DNA of 64,000 bases from Streptomyces liliifuscus (GCF_016598615.1 NZ_CP066831.1:1922001-1986000); one strand, 5' to 3'. Positions 55,299-64,000 are shown, numbered from the stretch's first letter. Translations and numbers: made by a program. The notes: generated from the letters alone by a model not told the origin.

Positions 55299-56627
55299 AT
55301 GAGTGGCGACCTGCGGCACGGCGGACTGCCGGGCGGAACCGACACGGCGGGCACGCTGCCCGGCCCCGAACCGCGCCCCGGCGGCACACCGAGGATCGTC
55401 GGAGTCGTCTGGGGGCTGCTGATCCTCAACACGCTCGGCTCCACCGGGGCGAAGACCATCGTCCCGCTGCCCCGCTCCCTCATCCAGATGGTCACCATGG
55501 GTGCTCTGGTCGCCGCGTTCGCGCTGGCGCTCGCGGTCAATCTCCGGCTGCGCCTGCGAGCGAGCGCCTTCGTGTTCCTGCTCACCCTGCTGCTGGTGCT
55601 GAGCGTGATCTCCAGCGCGAACCTGGAGTCCGGGTTCGGCGCGCTGTTCCGCTGCGCCCGGCTGGCTCTCTTCGTCGGCACGCTGTGGCTGCTTAGCCGC
55701 TGGTGGGACGGCGGCCAGACGTTCGTCCGACACCACATCCGGATGTACTTCGCGGTACTCGGGTCGGTGGCCGCCGGCCTGGTCGTGTCACCGGGCGCGG
55801 CCATGCCCGAGCTCTACGGCGGACGCCTCGTCGGCGCGTTGTGGCCGCTCACCCCACCGCAGATCGGACAGTACGCGGCGGTCATCATCGGGCTCACCGT
55901 GCTGCTCGTACTGGGCCGCAGGACCGACAGGGCGAGCGCGGCGGTGGTCATCGTGCCGTCACTCGTCCTGCTCGTGCTGACCCATACCCGGACGGCCACC
56001 CTCGGGCTGCTCATCGGGTTGGCGCTGGCGATCGGCTCGCTCGTCCTGACCAGTGCCGCCGCCCGCCGGTTCTTCGTCTGGGCGGTGCTGTGCGCCACGG
56101 TGGCCGCGGTGGCGTTGAACTCCGCGCTGCAGGCGTGGTTCCTGCGCGGGCAGAGCCAGGAGAACTTCTCCAATCTCACCGGTCGGGCCAAGGTCTGGGA
56201 CGCCCTGCTGGCAGCGCCCCGGACGACCTCGGAGCAGTTGTTCGGCATGGGCCTGGGCGACAAGTCGTTCGGCGGGCTGCCGATCGACAACAGCTGGCTG
56301 GCCGTCTACCAGGAGCAGGGTCTGATCGGCGTCGCCCTGGTGGCGGCGATCGTCGTCGTCCTGGCGGGCGTCGCGTTGCTGCGGCCACCATCGCTGTCGA
56401 GGGCCTGCGCGATCTTCCTGATCAGCTACTGCGGGATCGCGTCGTACACCGAGGCCGGTCTTGGCGACGCCTCGCCGTATCTGCTGCATCTGGCCGTGGC
56501 CGCCTCACTGCTGGCGACACCTGCCGCGGCGACTCGCCTCCCGACGCCCGAAGTCCCTCGACTCCCCACGCCCGAAGCCCCGCGACGACACATCCCGCGA
56601 TGGGCCCGAAGATCGGAGGTGACCTGA
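55299..56627 (+). CDS. Wzy polymerase / O-antigen ligase-like membrane protein
   Basis: A 442-residue protein with about ten to eleven membrane helices. The characteristic external-loop and helix block is LTHTRTATLGLLIGLALAIG followed by GRAKVWDALL, GMGLGDKSFGGL and NSWLAVYQEQGLIGVALV. That pattern is shared by Wzy polymerases and WaaL ligases. In a Wzx/Wzy pathway it joins flipped repeat units on the outer face. The C-terminal tail carries a short repeat, LPTPEVPRLPTPEAPRR. The ATG follows the previous stop by one base and has no strong ribosome site. Confidence 0.87.
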   Translation: MSGDLRHGGLPGGTDTAGTLPGPEPRPGGTPRIVGVVWGLLILNTLGSTGAKTIVPLPRSLIQMVTMGALVAAFALALAVNLRLRLRASAFVFLLTLLLVLSVISSANLESGFGALFRCARLALFVGTLWLLSRWWDGGQTFVRHHIRMYFAVLGSVAAGLVVSPGAAMPELYGGRLVGALWPLTPPQIGQYAAVIIGLTVLLVLGRRTDRASAAVVIVPSLVLLVLTHTRTATLGLLIGLALAIGSLVLTSAAARRFFVWAVLCATVAAVALNSALQAWFLRGQSQENFSNLTGRAKVWDALLAAPRTTSEQLFGMGLGDKSFGGLPIDNSWLAVYQEQGLIGVALVAAIVVVLAGVALLRPPSLSRACAIFLISYCGIASYTEAGLGDASPYLLHLAVAASLLATPAAATRLPTPEVPRLPTPEAPRRHIPRWARRSEVT

Positions 56628-56629
56628 GC

Positions 56630-57874
56630 ATGCACGTCCTCGTGGTGCACAACCGCTACGCCTCGGCACAGCCGAGTGGGGAGAACAAGGTGGTCGACCA
56701 GGAGGTCGCGCTGCTGCGCGAGGCCGGCCACCGGGTCGAGGTCTTCGAGCGGCGCAGCGACGACATCGCCGCCCGGTCCCTCCTTTCCAAGGCCGCGCTG
56801 CCGCTCCTGGTGCCGTGGAACCCGGCGGTCCGCACGGAGCTCGCCGCCCGGCTGCGCACCGAACGGCCGGACGTGGTGCACGTGCACAACGTCTTCCCGC
56901 TGCTGTCGCCCGCGGTCCTTGCCGCCTGCGCCGACGCCGACGTGCCCGCCGTCGCCACGCTGCACAACTACACCCAGGTCTGCCCGCCCGGCACGCTGCA
57001 ACGCGGCGGCAAGCCGTGCACCGAGTGCGTCGGCTCCGCACCACTGCCCGCCGTCCGGCACGGCTGCTACCGGAACTCCCGGCTGGCGACGGTGCCGCTC
57101 GCGGTCAGCCTGTCGGTCAACCGGCGGCGGTGGTGGTGGTCCGGTGTGGAGCGGTTCTTCTGCCTCTCCGCGGCGCAGCGCGACGTCCTGGTGCGGGCCG
57201 GCATGCCGGCCGAGCGGCTGGCGGTGAAGCACAACTTCGTGCCGGAGCCGGGCGCCTTCCGAACGGGCGACGGCGAGCATCTGCTCTATCTCGGCCGGCT
57301 CGCGGAGGCCAAGGGCGTGCGGCTGCTCATGGCCGCGTGGGACGAGATCGCGGCGAGCGGCGGTGTGGGCGTGCCGCTCGTGATCGCCGGCGCGGGGCCG
57401 CTGGAGCAGGAGGTGACCGCCTGGGCGGCGGGCCGGGACGACGTGCGCTGCGTCGGCCTGTACGACACGGCGGAGAGCCGCAAGGCCATCGCGAGGTCGG
57501 TCGCCGTGGTGGCTCCCTCGACGTGGCTGGAGGCGTTCGGCCTGGTGGTCGTGGAGGCGATGGCCGCCGGGGTCCCGACCGTCGCCGCTGGTCACGGTGC
57601 CTTCGTCGAACTCGTCGAGGACGGGGTGACCGGGCTGCTGCACCGGCCGGGCGATCCGGCCTCGCTCGCGTCCTGCATACGCCGGATCGCGGCCGGGCCG
57701 GCCCTGGGCCGGGAGATGGGCCAGGCGGCCCGGCGCCGTTACGAGCGGGACTTCAGCCCGGCCGTCGGCCTTGAGCGCCTGGTGGAGGAGTACCGCACCG
57801 CGATCGCGGGTCGGTCAGCACTGGCTCGCGGCGGGGACACCCGCGCGGGCAGGGGGGATGGGGACAGCAGATGA
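56630..57874 (+). CDS. Glycosyltransferase, GT4 family
   Basis: A 414-residue GT-B enzyme starting MHVLVVHNRYASAQPSGENK. The acceptor half includes DVVHVHNVFPLLSPAVLAAC and a Cys-rich TLHNYTQVCPPGTLQRGGKP loop. The donor half has YLGRLAEAKGVRLLMAAWDE and the E-x7-E site in PSTWLEAFGLVVVEAMAAG. All look intact. GGAGGTGA lies 7 nt before the ATG. Stop overlaps the methyltransferase ATG (ATGA). It adds a sugar to the repeat unit; donor and acceptor are unknown. Confidence 0.93.
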   Translation: MHVLVVHNRYASAQPSGENKVVDQEVALLREAGHRVEVFERRSDDIAARSLLSKAALPLLVPWNPAVRTELAARLRTERPDVVHVHNVFPLLSPAVLAACADADVPAVATLHNYTQVCPPGTLQRGGKPCTECVGSAPLPAVRHGCYRNSRLATVPLAVSLSVNRRRWWWSGVERFFCLSAAQRDVLVRAGMPAERLAVKHNFVPEPGAFRTGDGEHLLYLGRLAEAKGVRLLMAAWDEIAASGGVGVPLVIAGAGPLEQEVTAWAAGRDDVRCVGLYDTAESRKAIARSVAVVAPSTWLEAFGLVVVEAMAAGVPTVAAGHGAFVELVEDGVTGLLHRPGDPASLASCIRRIAAGPALGREMGQAARRRYERDFSPAVGLERLVEEYRTAIAGRSALARGGDTRAGRGDGDSR

Positions 57875-59106
57875 CACGATGCCGACTCTGCGGCTCGGAA
57901 GCGATGGCGAGCGTCGTCGACCTTGGGGCGACGCCACCATGTGAGAGCTTTCTCGCCGCGGACCAACTGGACAGGGCGGAGCCGACGTACCCGCTGCACC
58001 TGCGGGTCTGCACCGACTGCTGGCTGGCGCAGATCCCTCCGCTGATCACGCCGGAGGAGACGTTCAGCGAGTACGCGTACTTCTCCTCCTTCTCGACCTC
58101 CTGGGTGGAGCACGCGCGCACGTTCGTCGCCGACACCGCAGCGCGCCTTGCTCTCGGCCCCGACGCCTTCGTGGTCGAGGTCGCGAGCAACGACGGATAC
58201 CTGCTGAGACATGTGGTGGACCGCGGGATCCGCTGCCTCGGCATCGAGCCGTCGGTGAACGTGGGCGCCGCGGCGCGGGACGCGGGTGTGCCCACAGTCA
58301 CGGAGTTCCTGTCCCCGGACACCGGCTCGGCCGTCCGCGCCGAGCACGGCCCGGCGGACCTGGTCGTGGCCAACAACGTGTACGCGCACATCCCCGACGT
58401 GGTCGGCTTCACCCAGGGGCTGCGTGCCCTGGTCGCCGACGACGGCTGGGTCTCCATCGAGGTGCAGCACCTGTTGACCCTGATCGAGGAGAACCAGTAC
58501 GACACGATCTACCACGAGCACTTCCAGTACTACACGGTCGCGTCCGCGATCCGAGCTCTTGCGAGCGGCGGACTCACGCTCGTGGACGTCGAGTTGCTGC
58601 CCACGCACGGCGGCTCGATCCGGCTGTGGGCCCGGCCGGCCGAGGCGGCCGGCGAGCCGACGCAGCGGGTGGCCGAGGTGCTGGACCGGGAGAAGGCCGC
58701 CGGGCTGCAGGAGTTGTCGGGTTACACCGAGTTCTCCGCCCGGGTGGCCAAGGTGCGCCGGGACCTCCTGAAGTTCCTGATCGAGGCGGCCGAGCGCGGC
58801 GAGACGGTCGTCGGCTACGGCGCCCCGGGCAAGGGCAACACCCTGCTCAACCACTGCGGCATCCGGCCCGACCTGCTCCCGTACACGGTCGACCGCAACC
58901 CCTACAAGCACGGCAGGTTCACTCCGGGCACCCGCATCCCGATCCTGTCACCCGAGCAGATAGCCACCGACCGACCGGACTACGTCCTCGTCCTCCCGTG
59001 GAACCTGCGGGCCGAGCTGGTCGAGCAGCTGTCCTTCGTGCACGACTGGGGCGGCCGGCTCGTCTTTCCCATCCCGGAACTGAGCATTGTCGAGGTCACG
59101 TCGTGA
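57871..59106 (+). CDS. Sugar C-methyltransferase (TylCIII/EvaC type)
   Basis: A 411-residue three-part enzyme. The N-terminal zinc-binding part has CRLCGS (residues 4-9) and CTDC. The SAM-binding part has VVEVASNDGYLLRHVV. The C-terminal Rossmann-like part includes VVGYGAPGKGNTLLNHCGI. The active-site block YHEHFQYYTV carries the conserved His pair. This architecture is that of 3-C-methyltransferases acting on 4-keto-deoxy nucleotide sugars. It fits with the cytidylyltransferase and epimerase genes downstream, suggesting a branched-chain sugar. Confidence 0.9.
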   Translation: MTRCRLCGSEAMASVVDLGATPPCESFLAADQLDRAEPTYPLHLRVCTDCWLAQIPPLITPEETFSEYAYFSSFSTSWVEHARTFVADTAARLALGPDAFVVEVASNDGYLLRHVVDRGIRCLGIEPSVNVGAAARDAGVPTVTEFLSPDTGSAVRAEHGPADLVVANNVYAHIPDVVGFTQGLRALVADDGWVSIEVQHLLTLIEENQYDTIYHEHFQYYTVASAIRALASGGLTLVDVELLPTHGGSIRLWARPAEAAGEPTQRVAEVLDREKAAGLQELSGYTEFSARVAKVRRDLLKFLIEAAERGETVVGYGAPGKGNTLLNHCGIRPDLLPYTVDRNPYKHGRFTPGTRIPILSPEQIATDRPDYVLVLPWNLRAELVEQLSFVHDWGGRLVFPIPELSIVEVTS

Positions 59107-59119
59107 AGGAGATCGCAGC

Positions 59120-59929
59120 ATGAAGGTCGTTCTGTTCTGCGGCGGTTACGGGATGCGGATGCGCAACGGAACGTCCGACGACGTGCCCAAGCCGATGGCG
59201 ATGGTCGGCCCGCGACCGCTGATCTGGCACGTCATGCGCTACTACGCGCACTACGGGCACACGGAGTTCATCCTGTGCCTCGGATACGGGGCCCACCACA
59301 TCAAGGACTTCTTCCTCAACTACGAGGAGACGACGTCCAACGACTTCGTGCTGCGGGGCGGACGGACCGAGCTCCTTTCCACCGATATCTCGGACTGGAC
59401 CATCACGTTCGCGCAGACCGGCATCGAGTCGCCGATCGGGGAGCGGCTGCGCCGGGTGCGGCACCACCTGGACGGCGACGAGATGTTCCTCGCCAACTAC
59501 GCCGACGTGCTCACCGACGCTCCGCTGCCGGAGATGATCGACCGGTTCGCCCGGCGCGACGCCGGTGCGTCGATGATGGTGGTGCCGCCGCAGTCCTCCT
59601 TCCACTGCGTGGAGCTGGGCGAGGACGGCCTGGTGGGGGGCATCACCGCGGTGAGCGACATGCCGCTGTGGGAGAACGGCGGCTACTTCGTGCTCCGCCA
59701 GGAGATCTTCGACCACATACCGGAGAACGGTGACCTGGTCGCCGACGGATGCGCCCAACTCGCCAAGCACGGCCGGTTGGTGGCGCACCGGCACTACGGC
59801 TTCTGGAAGCCGACCGACACCGTGAAGGAGCGGGCCGCGCTCGACGACGCCTACGCCCGGGGCGACCGCCCTTGGGCCGTGTGGGAACGGGCCGGCGCGG
59901 GAGCGAACGCCGGGGTGAGCACCGCGTGA
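59120..59929 (+). CDS. rfbF: Glucose-1-phosphate cytidylyltransferase
   Basis: A 269-residue nucleotidyltransferase making CDP-glucose from CTP and glucose-1-phosphate. The signature is FCGGYGMRMRNGTSDDVPKP with the catalytic Arg and Lys. It is slightly longer than the usual ~257 residues. AAGGAG fixes the ATG; the longer frame upstream overlaps the methyltransferase. CDP-glucose normally feeds a 4,6-dehydratase (RfbG). No typical RfbG lies in the window, so the epimerase at 60592 or a gene beyond the edge may take that step. Confidence 0.92.
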   Translation: MKVVLFCGGYGMRMRNGTSDDVPKPMAMVGPRPLIWHVMRYYAHYGHTEFILCLGYGAHHIKDFFLNYEETTSNDFVLRGGRTELLSTDISDWTITFAQTGIESPIGERLRRVRHHLDGDEMFLANYADVLTDAPLPEMIDRFARRDAGASMMVVPPQSSFHCVELGEDGLVGGITAVSDMPLWENGGYFVLRQEIFDHIPENGDLVADGCAQLAKHGRLVAHRHYGFWKPTDTVKERAALDDAYARGDRPWAVWERAGAGANAGVSTA

Positions 59930-60588
59930 TCCGGCTCGGTACCGGGCCCGTGGACCGGATCGTCGCGGTGGGCGCGCACTGCGACGACATCGCCATCGGC
60001 GCCGGCGGCACGCTGCTGACCCTGTGCCTCGCGCAGCCGGGTGTACGTGTCGACGCCCTGGTGCTCTCCGGCGGCGGCAGCGAGCGCGAGCAGGAGGAGG
60101 AGGCCGCGCTCGCCGCCTTCTGCCCGGGCGCCGACCTGCGGCTGACCGTGCTCAAGCTGGCGGACGGCCGGCTGCCGGCGCAGTGGGAGGAGGCCAAGGC
60201 CGCCGTCGAGGAGCTGCGCGCGCGGACCGAGCCGGATCTCGTGCTCGCCCCGCGTACCGAGGACGCGCACCAGGATCACCGCGGCCTGGCGCGACTGATA
60301 CCCACCGCGTTCCGCGACCACCTGGTCCTCGGCTACGAGATCGTCAAGTGGGACGGCGATCTCGGCCGTCCGGCGGCCTACCAGCCGCTGTCGCCGGAGA
60401 TCGCCGAACAGAAGGTGCGGCTGCTGCAGGAGCACTACCCCTCGCAGCGGCACCGGCCCTGGTACGACCGGGAGGCCTTCCTCGGCCTCGCACGGATCCG
60501 CGGCATCGAATGCCACGCGCGCTACGCCGAGGCGTTCGCCGTCACCAAACTCACTCTCGATCTGGGCACTTTCAATGTGGGGGAATGA
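59926..60588 (+). CDS. PIG-L/LmbE-type deacetylase
   Basis: A 220-residue zinc deacetylase. The metal site is VGAHCDDIAIGAGG near residue 16 (a variant of AHPDDE with Ile for the catalytic-side Glu) and HQDHRG near residue 118. Relatives remove N-acetyl groups from sugars or similar amides. The replacement AHCDDI is common in a subgroup found in sugar clusters, so activity is plausible. The GTG overlaps the previous stop (GTGA). Confidence 0.88.
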   Translation: MIRLGTGPVDRIVAVGAHCDDIAIGAGGTLLTLCLAQPGVRVDALVLSGGGSEREQEEEAALAAFCPGADLRLTVLKLADGRLPAQWEEAKAAVEELRARTEPDLVLAPRTEDAHQDHRGLARLIPTAFRDHLVLGYEIVKWDGDLGRPAAYQPLSPEIAEQKVRLLQEHYPSQRHRPWYDREAFLGLARIRGIECHARYAEAFAVTKLTLDLGTFNVGE

Positions 60589-60591
60589 ACC

Positions 60592-61617
60592 TTGCGCGTA
60601 CTGCTGACGGGACACCAGGGCTACCTGGGCACCGTGATGGCCCCGGTCCTCGCGGCCGCCGGGCACGAGGTCGTCGGTCTCGACGCCGGCCTGTTCGCCG
60701 ACTGCGTCCTCGGCCCGCCGCCCGCGGACCCGCCGGGGACCCGGGTGGACCTGCGGGACGTGACGGCCGAACACGTGGCCGGGGTGGACGCCGTGATCCA
60801 CCTGGCCGCGCTCTCCAACGACCCGCTGGGATCGCTGGCGCCGGAGCTCACCTACGACATCAACCACCACGCCTCCGTACGGCTGGCCCGGCTGGCCCGC
60901 GACGCCGGAGTGCGGCGTTTCCTGTACGCGTCGACGTGCTCGGTCTACGGAGCCTCCGGCGGCGACGGCCTGGTGGACGAGGATGCCCCGCTGCGGCCGG
61001 TGACGCCGTACGCGGAGTCCAAGGTGCGGGTCGAGGACGACCTGCACGCGCTCGCGGACGGCGACTTCAGCCCGGTGTTCATGCGCAACGCCACCGCGTT
61101 CGGCTACTCGCCCCGGCTGCGCGCCGACATCGTGCTGAACAACCTGGTGGGGCACGCGCTGCTGTCCGGAGAGGTGCTCGTGCTCTCCGACGGCACCCCC
61201 TGGCGCCCGCTGGTGCACGCAGCCGACATCGCACGGGCCTTCGCGGCCGCGCTGACCGCGCCCCGGGAAGCGGTGCACGACCGGGCGTTCAACATCGGCA
61301 GCGAGACCAACAACGTCACGGTCGCCGAGATCGCCGAGCAGGTCGCCGAGGCGGTGTCCGGCGCGAAGGTGAGGATCACCGGGGAGAACGGCGCCGATCC
61401 GCGGTCGTACCGGGTGGACTTCTCCCGGTTCCGCGCCGCGATACCGGGCTTCGACTGCGAGTGGACGGTGAAGCGGGGGGCGCTCGAACTCGCCGACGCC
61501 TACCGGAAGTTCGGGCTGACCCGGGAGGACTTCGAGCAACGGTTCACCCGGCTGGCCGTGCTGCGCGCGGCCTCCGACGCCGGCGCCGTCGACGACACCC
61601 TGCGGTGGCGCCGATGA
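60592..61617 (+). CDS. NAD-dependent nucleotide-sugar epimerase/dehydratase
   Basis: A 341-residue extended SDR. The cofactor loop is LLTGHQGYLGTVMAPVLA. The catalytic Ser/Thr block is YASTCSVYGASGG and the Tyr/Lys pair is PYAESKVRVE. The C-terminal part has GSETNNVTVAEIAEQVAEAV. The TTG start has a GGGGGAA site upstream. It belongs with the cytidylyltransferase/methyltransferase set and probably acts on a CDP-sugar, as 4,6-dehydratase, epimerase or 4-ketoreductase. Confidence 0.9.
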   Translation: MRVLLTGHQGYLGTVMAPVLAAAGHEVVGLDAGLFADCVLGPPPADPPGTRVDLRDVTAEHVAGVDAVIHLAALSNDPLGSLAPELTYDINHHASVRLARLARDAGVRRFLYASTCSVYGASGGDGLVDEDAPLRPVTPYAESKVRVEDDLHALADGDFSPVFMRNATAFGYSPRLRADIVLNNLVGHALLSGEVLVLSDGTPWRPLVHAADIARAFAAALTAPREAVHDRAFNIGSETNNVTVAEIAEQVAEAVSGAKVRITGENGADPRSYRVDFSRFRAAIPGFDCEWTVKRGALELADAYRKFGLTREDFEQRFTRLAVLRAASDAGAVDDTLRWRR

Positions 61618-62912
61618 CCGCGGCCGGCGAGGGGACGACGACCGGGGCCGGCGAACAGATGCACGCGCTGGTGGAGCGGCTGTACCCACTGTGCCGGAGC
61701 ATCACGGGCGACGGGGTGCGCGCCACCCTGGACATCGTCGGCGAGTACCTCCCGCTGCGGGTGCACGAGGTCCCGACCGGGACGCAGGTGCTCGACTGGA
61801 CGGTGCCACAGGAGTGGAACATCCGGGACGCGTACGTCGCCGACGCCTCGGGCCACCGGGTCGTCGACTTCGCCGCGTCCAGCCTGCACGTGCTCGGCTA
61901 CAGCGTGCCGGTGTCGGCGACCATGCCGCTGACCGAGCTCCGCGCGCACCTGCACACCCTGCCGGACCACCCGAGTTGGGTGCCGTACCGCACCAGCTAC
62001 TACAAGCCGGAATGGGGGTTCTGCCTGGCACAGGAGATCCTGGACGCGCTGCCGGACGGCGAGTACGAGGTGCGCGTCGACTCCACACTCGCCGACGGCC
62101 ACCTCACCTACGCCGAGCACGTGGTACCCGGGCAGGTCCAGGACGAGGTGATCGTCTCCTGCCACGTCTGCCACCCCTCGCTGGCCAACGACAACCTGGC
62201 CGGCATCGCGGTGGCGACGTTCCTGGCCCGGGCGCTGGCGGAGACGACTCCGTACTACACCTACCGGTTCATCTTCGCGCCGGGCACCATCGGGGCGATC
62301 ACCTGGCTGGCCCGCAACGCGGAGCGGGTGGAACGGGTCAGGCACGGACTCGTGCTGGCCTGCGCGGGCGACTCGGGCCAACTGACGTACAAGCGGAGCA
62401 GGCGCGGCGACGCGGAGATCGACCGGGTGATGCGGCACGTGCTGACCGCCTCCGAACGCCCGCACCACATCACCGAGTTCACTCCGTACGGCTATGACGA
62501 GCGGCAGTACTGCTCGCCCGGGTTCGATCTGGGCGTGGGCTCGCTCAGCCGGACCCCGTACGCCGGCTACCCCGAGTACCACACCTCGGCGGACAACCCG
62601 GACTTCGTCTCCCCGGAGGCGATGGCGGACACGCTCGCCGTCTGCCGCGAGGCGTTCGCCGTCCTCGACCGCAACCGGCGGTACGTCAACCTCAGCCCCT
62701 ACGGCGAGCCGCAGTTGGGCCGGCGCGGGCTGTACGACTCGCTCGGCGGCCGCAGCGACGCGAAGCAGGCCCAGCTGGCCATGCTCTGGGTGCTCAGCCT
62801 CTCCGAGGGCGAGCACAGTCTGCTGGACGTCGCCGAGCGGTCCGGGCTGCCGTTCGGCGCCGTCGCCGCCGCGGCCGACGCCCTGCACGACGCCGGGCTG
62901 ATCAAGGCGTGA
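61614..62912 (+). CDS. DUF4910/DUF2172 aminopeptidase-like protein with C-terminal winged helix
   Basis: A 432-residue protein with an M28-type zinc-peptidase core. Candidate metal ligands are in SCHVCHPSLANDNLAGIAVA (His and Asp), and later YDERQYCSPGFDLGVGSLSR. A substrate-side domain (DUF2172) is inserted early (WTVPQEWNIRDAYVADASGH). The last ~70 residues look like a winged helix (LLDVAERSGLPFGAVAAAAD). Such proteins recur in sugar clusters next to PIG-L deacetylases and methyltransferases. They may remove an amide-linked aminoacyl or acyl group from a sugar. ATGA overlap with the epimerase. Confidence 0.85.
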   Translation: MTAAGEGTTTGAGEQMHALVERLYPLCRSITGDGVRATLDIVGEYLPLRVHEVPTGTQVLDWTVPQEWNIRDAYVADASGHRVVDFAASSLHVLGYSVPVSATMPLTELRAHLHTLPDHPSWVPYRTSYYKPEWGFCLAQEILDALPDGEYEVRVDSTLADGHLTYAEHVVPGQVQDEVIVSCHVCHPSLANDNLAGIAVATFLARALAETTPYYTYRFIFAPGTIGAITWLARNAERVERVRHGLVLACAGDSGQLTYKRSRRGDAEIDRVMRHVLTASERPHHITEFTPYGYDERQYCSPGFDLGVGSLSRTPYAGYPEYHTSADNPDFVSPEAMADTLAVCREAFAVLDRNRRYVNLSPYGEPQLGRRGLYDSLGGRSDAKQAQLAMLWVLSLSEGEHSLLDVAERSGLPFGAVAAAADALHDAGLIKA

Positions 62913-64000
62913 CGCCGATGACCACCGACGGGGAGAAGCGGACCGCCAAGCGGGCCATGGTCGGCCGGCTGTCCTGGGGGCTGGCCGACCAGGCGGCCTC
63001 CAGCATGACCAACTTCGCGGTCGGCATCTATGTGGCACGCTCGCTGGGGCTGACCGCGTTCGGCGTGTTCAGCCTGGCCTGGCTGACCTACGGCGTGGTG
63101 CTCAACGTCTCCCGCGGGCTGGCCACCGACCCGCTCGTGGTGCGCTTCAGCGGTGTGCCGGCCGCGTCGTGGCGCACGGCGGCGGCCCGGTCGTCGGGTG
63201 CCGCGCTCGGCATCGGGGCCGCTCTCGGCGTGGTGTGTCTGCTGGTCGGTCTCGGCCTCGGCGGCCGCGTGGGGCCCGCGTTCGTCTGCCTCGGGGTCGC
63301 ACTGCCGGCGCTGTTGCTGCAGGACGCCTGGCGGTTCGCGTTCTTCGCCGCCGGCAGCGGGCGGAAGGCGTTCGCCAACGACGTCGTGTGGGGTGTCGCG
63401 CTCGTCCCGGCCATGGTGGTGGCCGCCCACGTGGGCACCGTGGCCGCCTTTCTGCTCGCCTGGGGCGCGTCCGCCGCGGTGGCCGCGGTGTACGGCTGCC
63501 TCCAGTCCGGCATCCGGCCCCGGCCGACCCGGGCGCGCGGGTGGCTTCGCGAGCAGCGCGACCTCGGCTACCGGTACCTGGTCGAGAACGTCAGCCTCAG
63601 CGGCGCGAGCCAACTGCGGGCGTACGGGCTCGGCGTGATCGTCGGCGTCGGCGCGGTGGGCGCGGTCCGGGGCGCGGAACTCCTCCTCGGCCCGTTCCTC
63701 GCCCTGCTGATGGGGCTTTCGCTGGTCACCGTCGCGGAGGCGGCACGCGTGCTGCGGCAGGCTCCGCACCGACTGAGCAAATTCTGCCTCTTCCTGGGCG
63801 GCGGACAGGCCGCCGCAGCGCTGCTCTGGGGCGCGGCACTGCTGCTGATGCCGGACCGGGCGGGCGAGTTCGTGCTCGGCGACGTCTGGAACTCCGCCTC
63901 GGAGCTCATCGTGCCGGCCACGCTCGGTGTCGCGGGCGCCGGACTCGGCAGCGGCGCGGCGGCCGGGCTGCGCGCTCTCGCCGCGGCGAGGCGCAGCCTG
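62909..64000 (+). CDS. Flippase (Wzx-like), C-terminus beyond the window
   Basis: At least 364 codons are present and the frame is still open at the right edge. About ten hydrophobic helices are visible, in the MATE/MOP-type pattern of polysaccharide flippases (RLSWGLADQAASSMTNFAVG, LGVALPALLLQDAWRFAFFA). It would move the lipid-linked repeat unit across the membrane for the Wzy-like polymerase. The GTG start overlaps the previous stop (GTGA); an ATG three codons in is equally possible. Confidence 0.85.
   Translation, partial: MTPMTTDGEKRTAKRAMVGRLSWGLADQAASSMTNFAVGIYVARSLGLTAFGVFSLAWLTYGVVLNVSRGLATDPLVVRFSGVPAASWRTAAARSSGAALGIGAALGVVCLLVGLGLGGRVGPAFVCLGVALPALLLQDAWRFAFFAAGSGRKAFANDVVWGVALVPAMVVAAHVGTVAAFLLAWGASAAVAAVYGCLQSGIRPRPTRARGWLREQRDLGYRYLVENVSLSGASQLRAYGLGVIVGVGAVGAVRGAELLLGPFLALLMGLSLVTVAEAARVLRQAPHRLSKFCLFLGGGQAAAALLWGAALLLMPDRAGEFVLGDVWNSASELIVPATLGVAGAGLGSGAAAGLRALAAARRSL

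Overview
This window is high-GC actinobacterial DNA, almost certainly Streptomyces. The evidence is strong third-position GC bias, frequent GTG/TTG starts, many ATGA/GTGA stop-start overlaps, typical Streptomyces intergenic hairpin repeats, and a near-complete coelichelin locus whose gene order matches cchA-cchH of S. coelicolor.

Region 1 (1-9841) is the coelichelin siderophore locus. Reading leftwards it holds the ornithine N-hydroxylase cchB, ferri-siderophore permeases cchC and cchD, ATPase cchE, binding lipoprotein cchF, ABC exporter cchG and the 5' end of the peptide synthetase cchH, which runs off the left edge. The formyltransferase cchA diverges from cchB. IdeR/DmdR-type iron boxes lie upstream of cchH, cchF, cchE and in the cchA/cchB gap.

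Region 2 (9905-18518) repeats most of these functions: two FecCD permeases, an ATPase, a second hydroxylase, a second ABC exporter and a second binding lipoprotein. Two more iron boxes lie here. The place of cchA, divergent from the hydroxylase, is taken by a 36-codon remnant of a cchA-like N-terminus, translationally coupled to an extra acetylglutamate kinase (argB type). It looks like an old duplication of the siderophore core, rewired towards ornithine supply.

Region 3 (18589-23933) has a degenerate Nudix-like protein, probably leaderless. It is followed by a leftward three-gene operon of a caspase-like peptidase, an unrecognised two-part protein and a ComEC-type metallo-beta-lactamase-fold hydrolase. 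A DUF2235 alpha/beta hydrolase diverges from this operon. This is the best candidate in the window for an undescribed (possibly conflict or cell-death) system.

Region 4 (23965-39497) is mixed metabolism: pyruvate carboxylase, a short-chain dehydrogenase, a canonical ABC exporter, two small or unknown proteins, a molybdate regulator and modABC transporter plus a two-domain molbindin, an orphan cytochrome P450, and a SigE-family sigma factor coupled to a membrane-anchored beta-propeller protein.

Region 5 (39500-64000, continuing past the right edge) starts with about 1 kb holding a 26-bp perfect palindrome, a possible truncated gene and a structured leader. An unbroken 18-gene rightward run for a Wzx/Wzy-type exopolysaccharide follows. 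It contains an initiating sugar transferase, an AlgD-like nucleotide-sugar dehydrogenase, glycosyltransferases, two chain-length proteins with dead kinase domains, an AsnB amidotransferase, a fused dehydrogenase/oxidoreductase, a heparinase-type protein, a parallel beta-helix lipoprotein and a Wzy/ligase. After these comes a sugar-modification set (cytidylyltransferase, C-methyltransferase, PIG-L deacetylase, epimerase, DUF4910 protein) and a truncated flippase. The gene content suggests a modified uronic-acid-containing polymer with an unusual CDP-sugar-derived residue.
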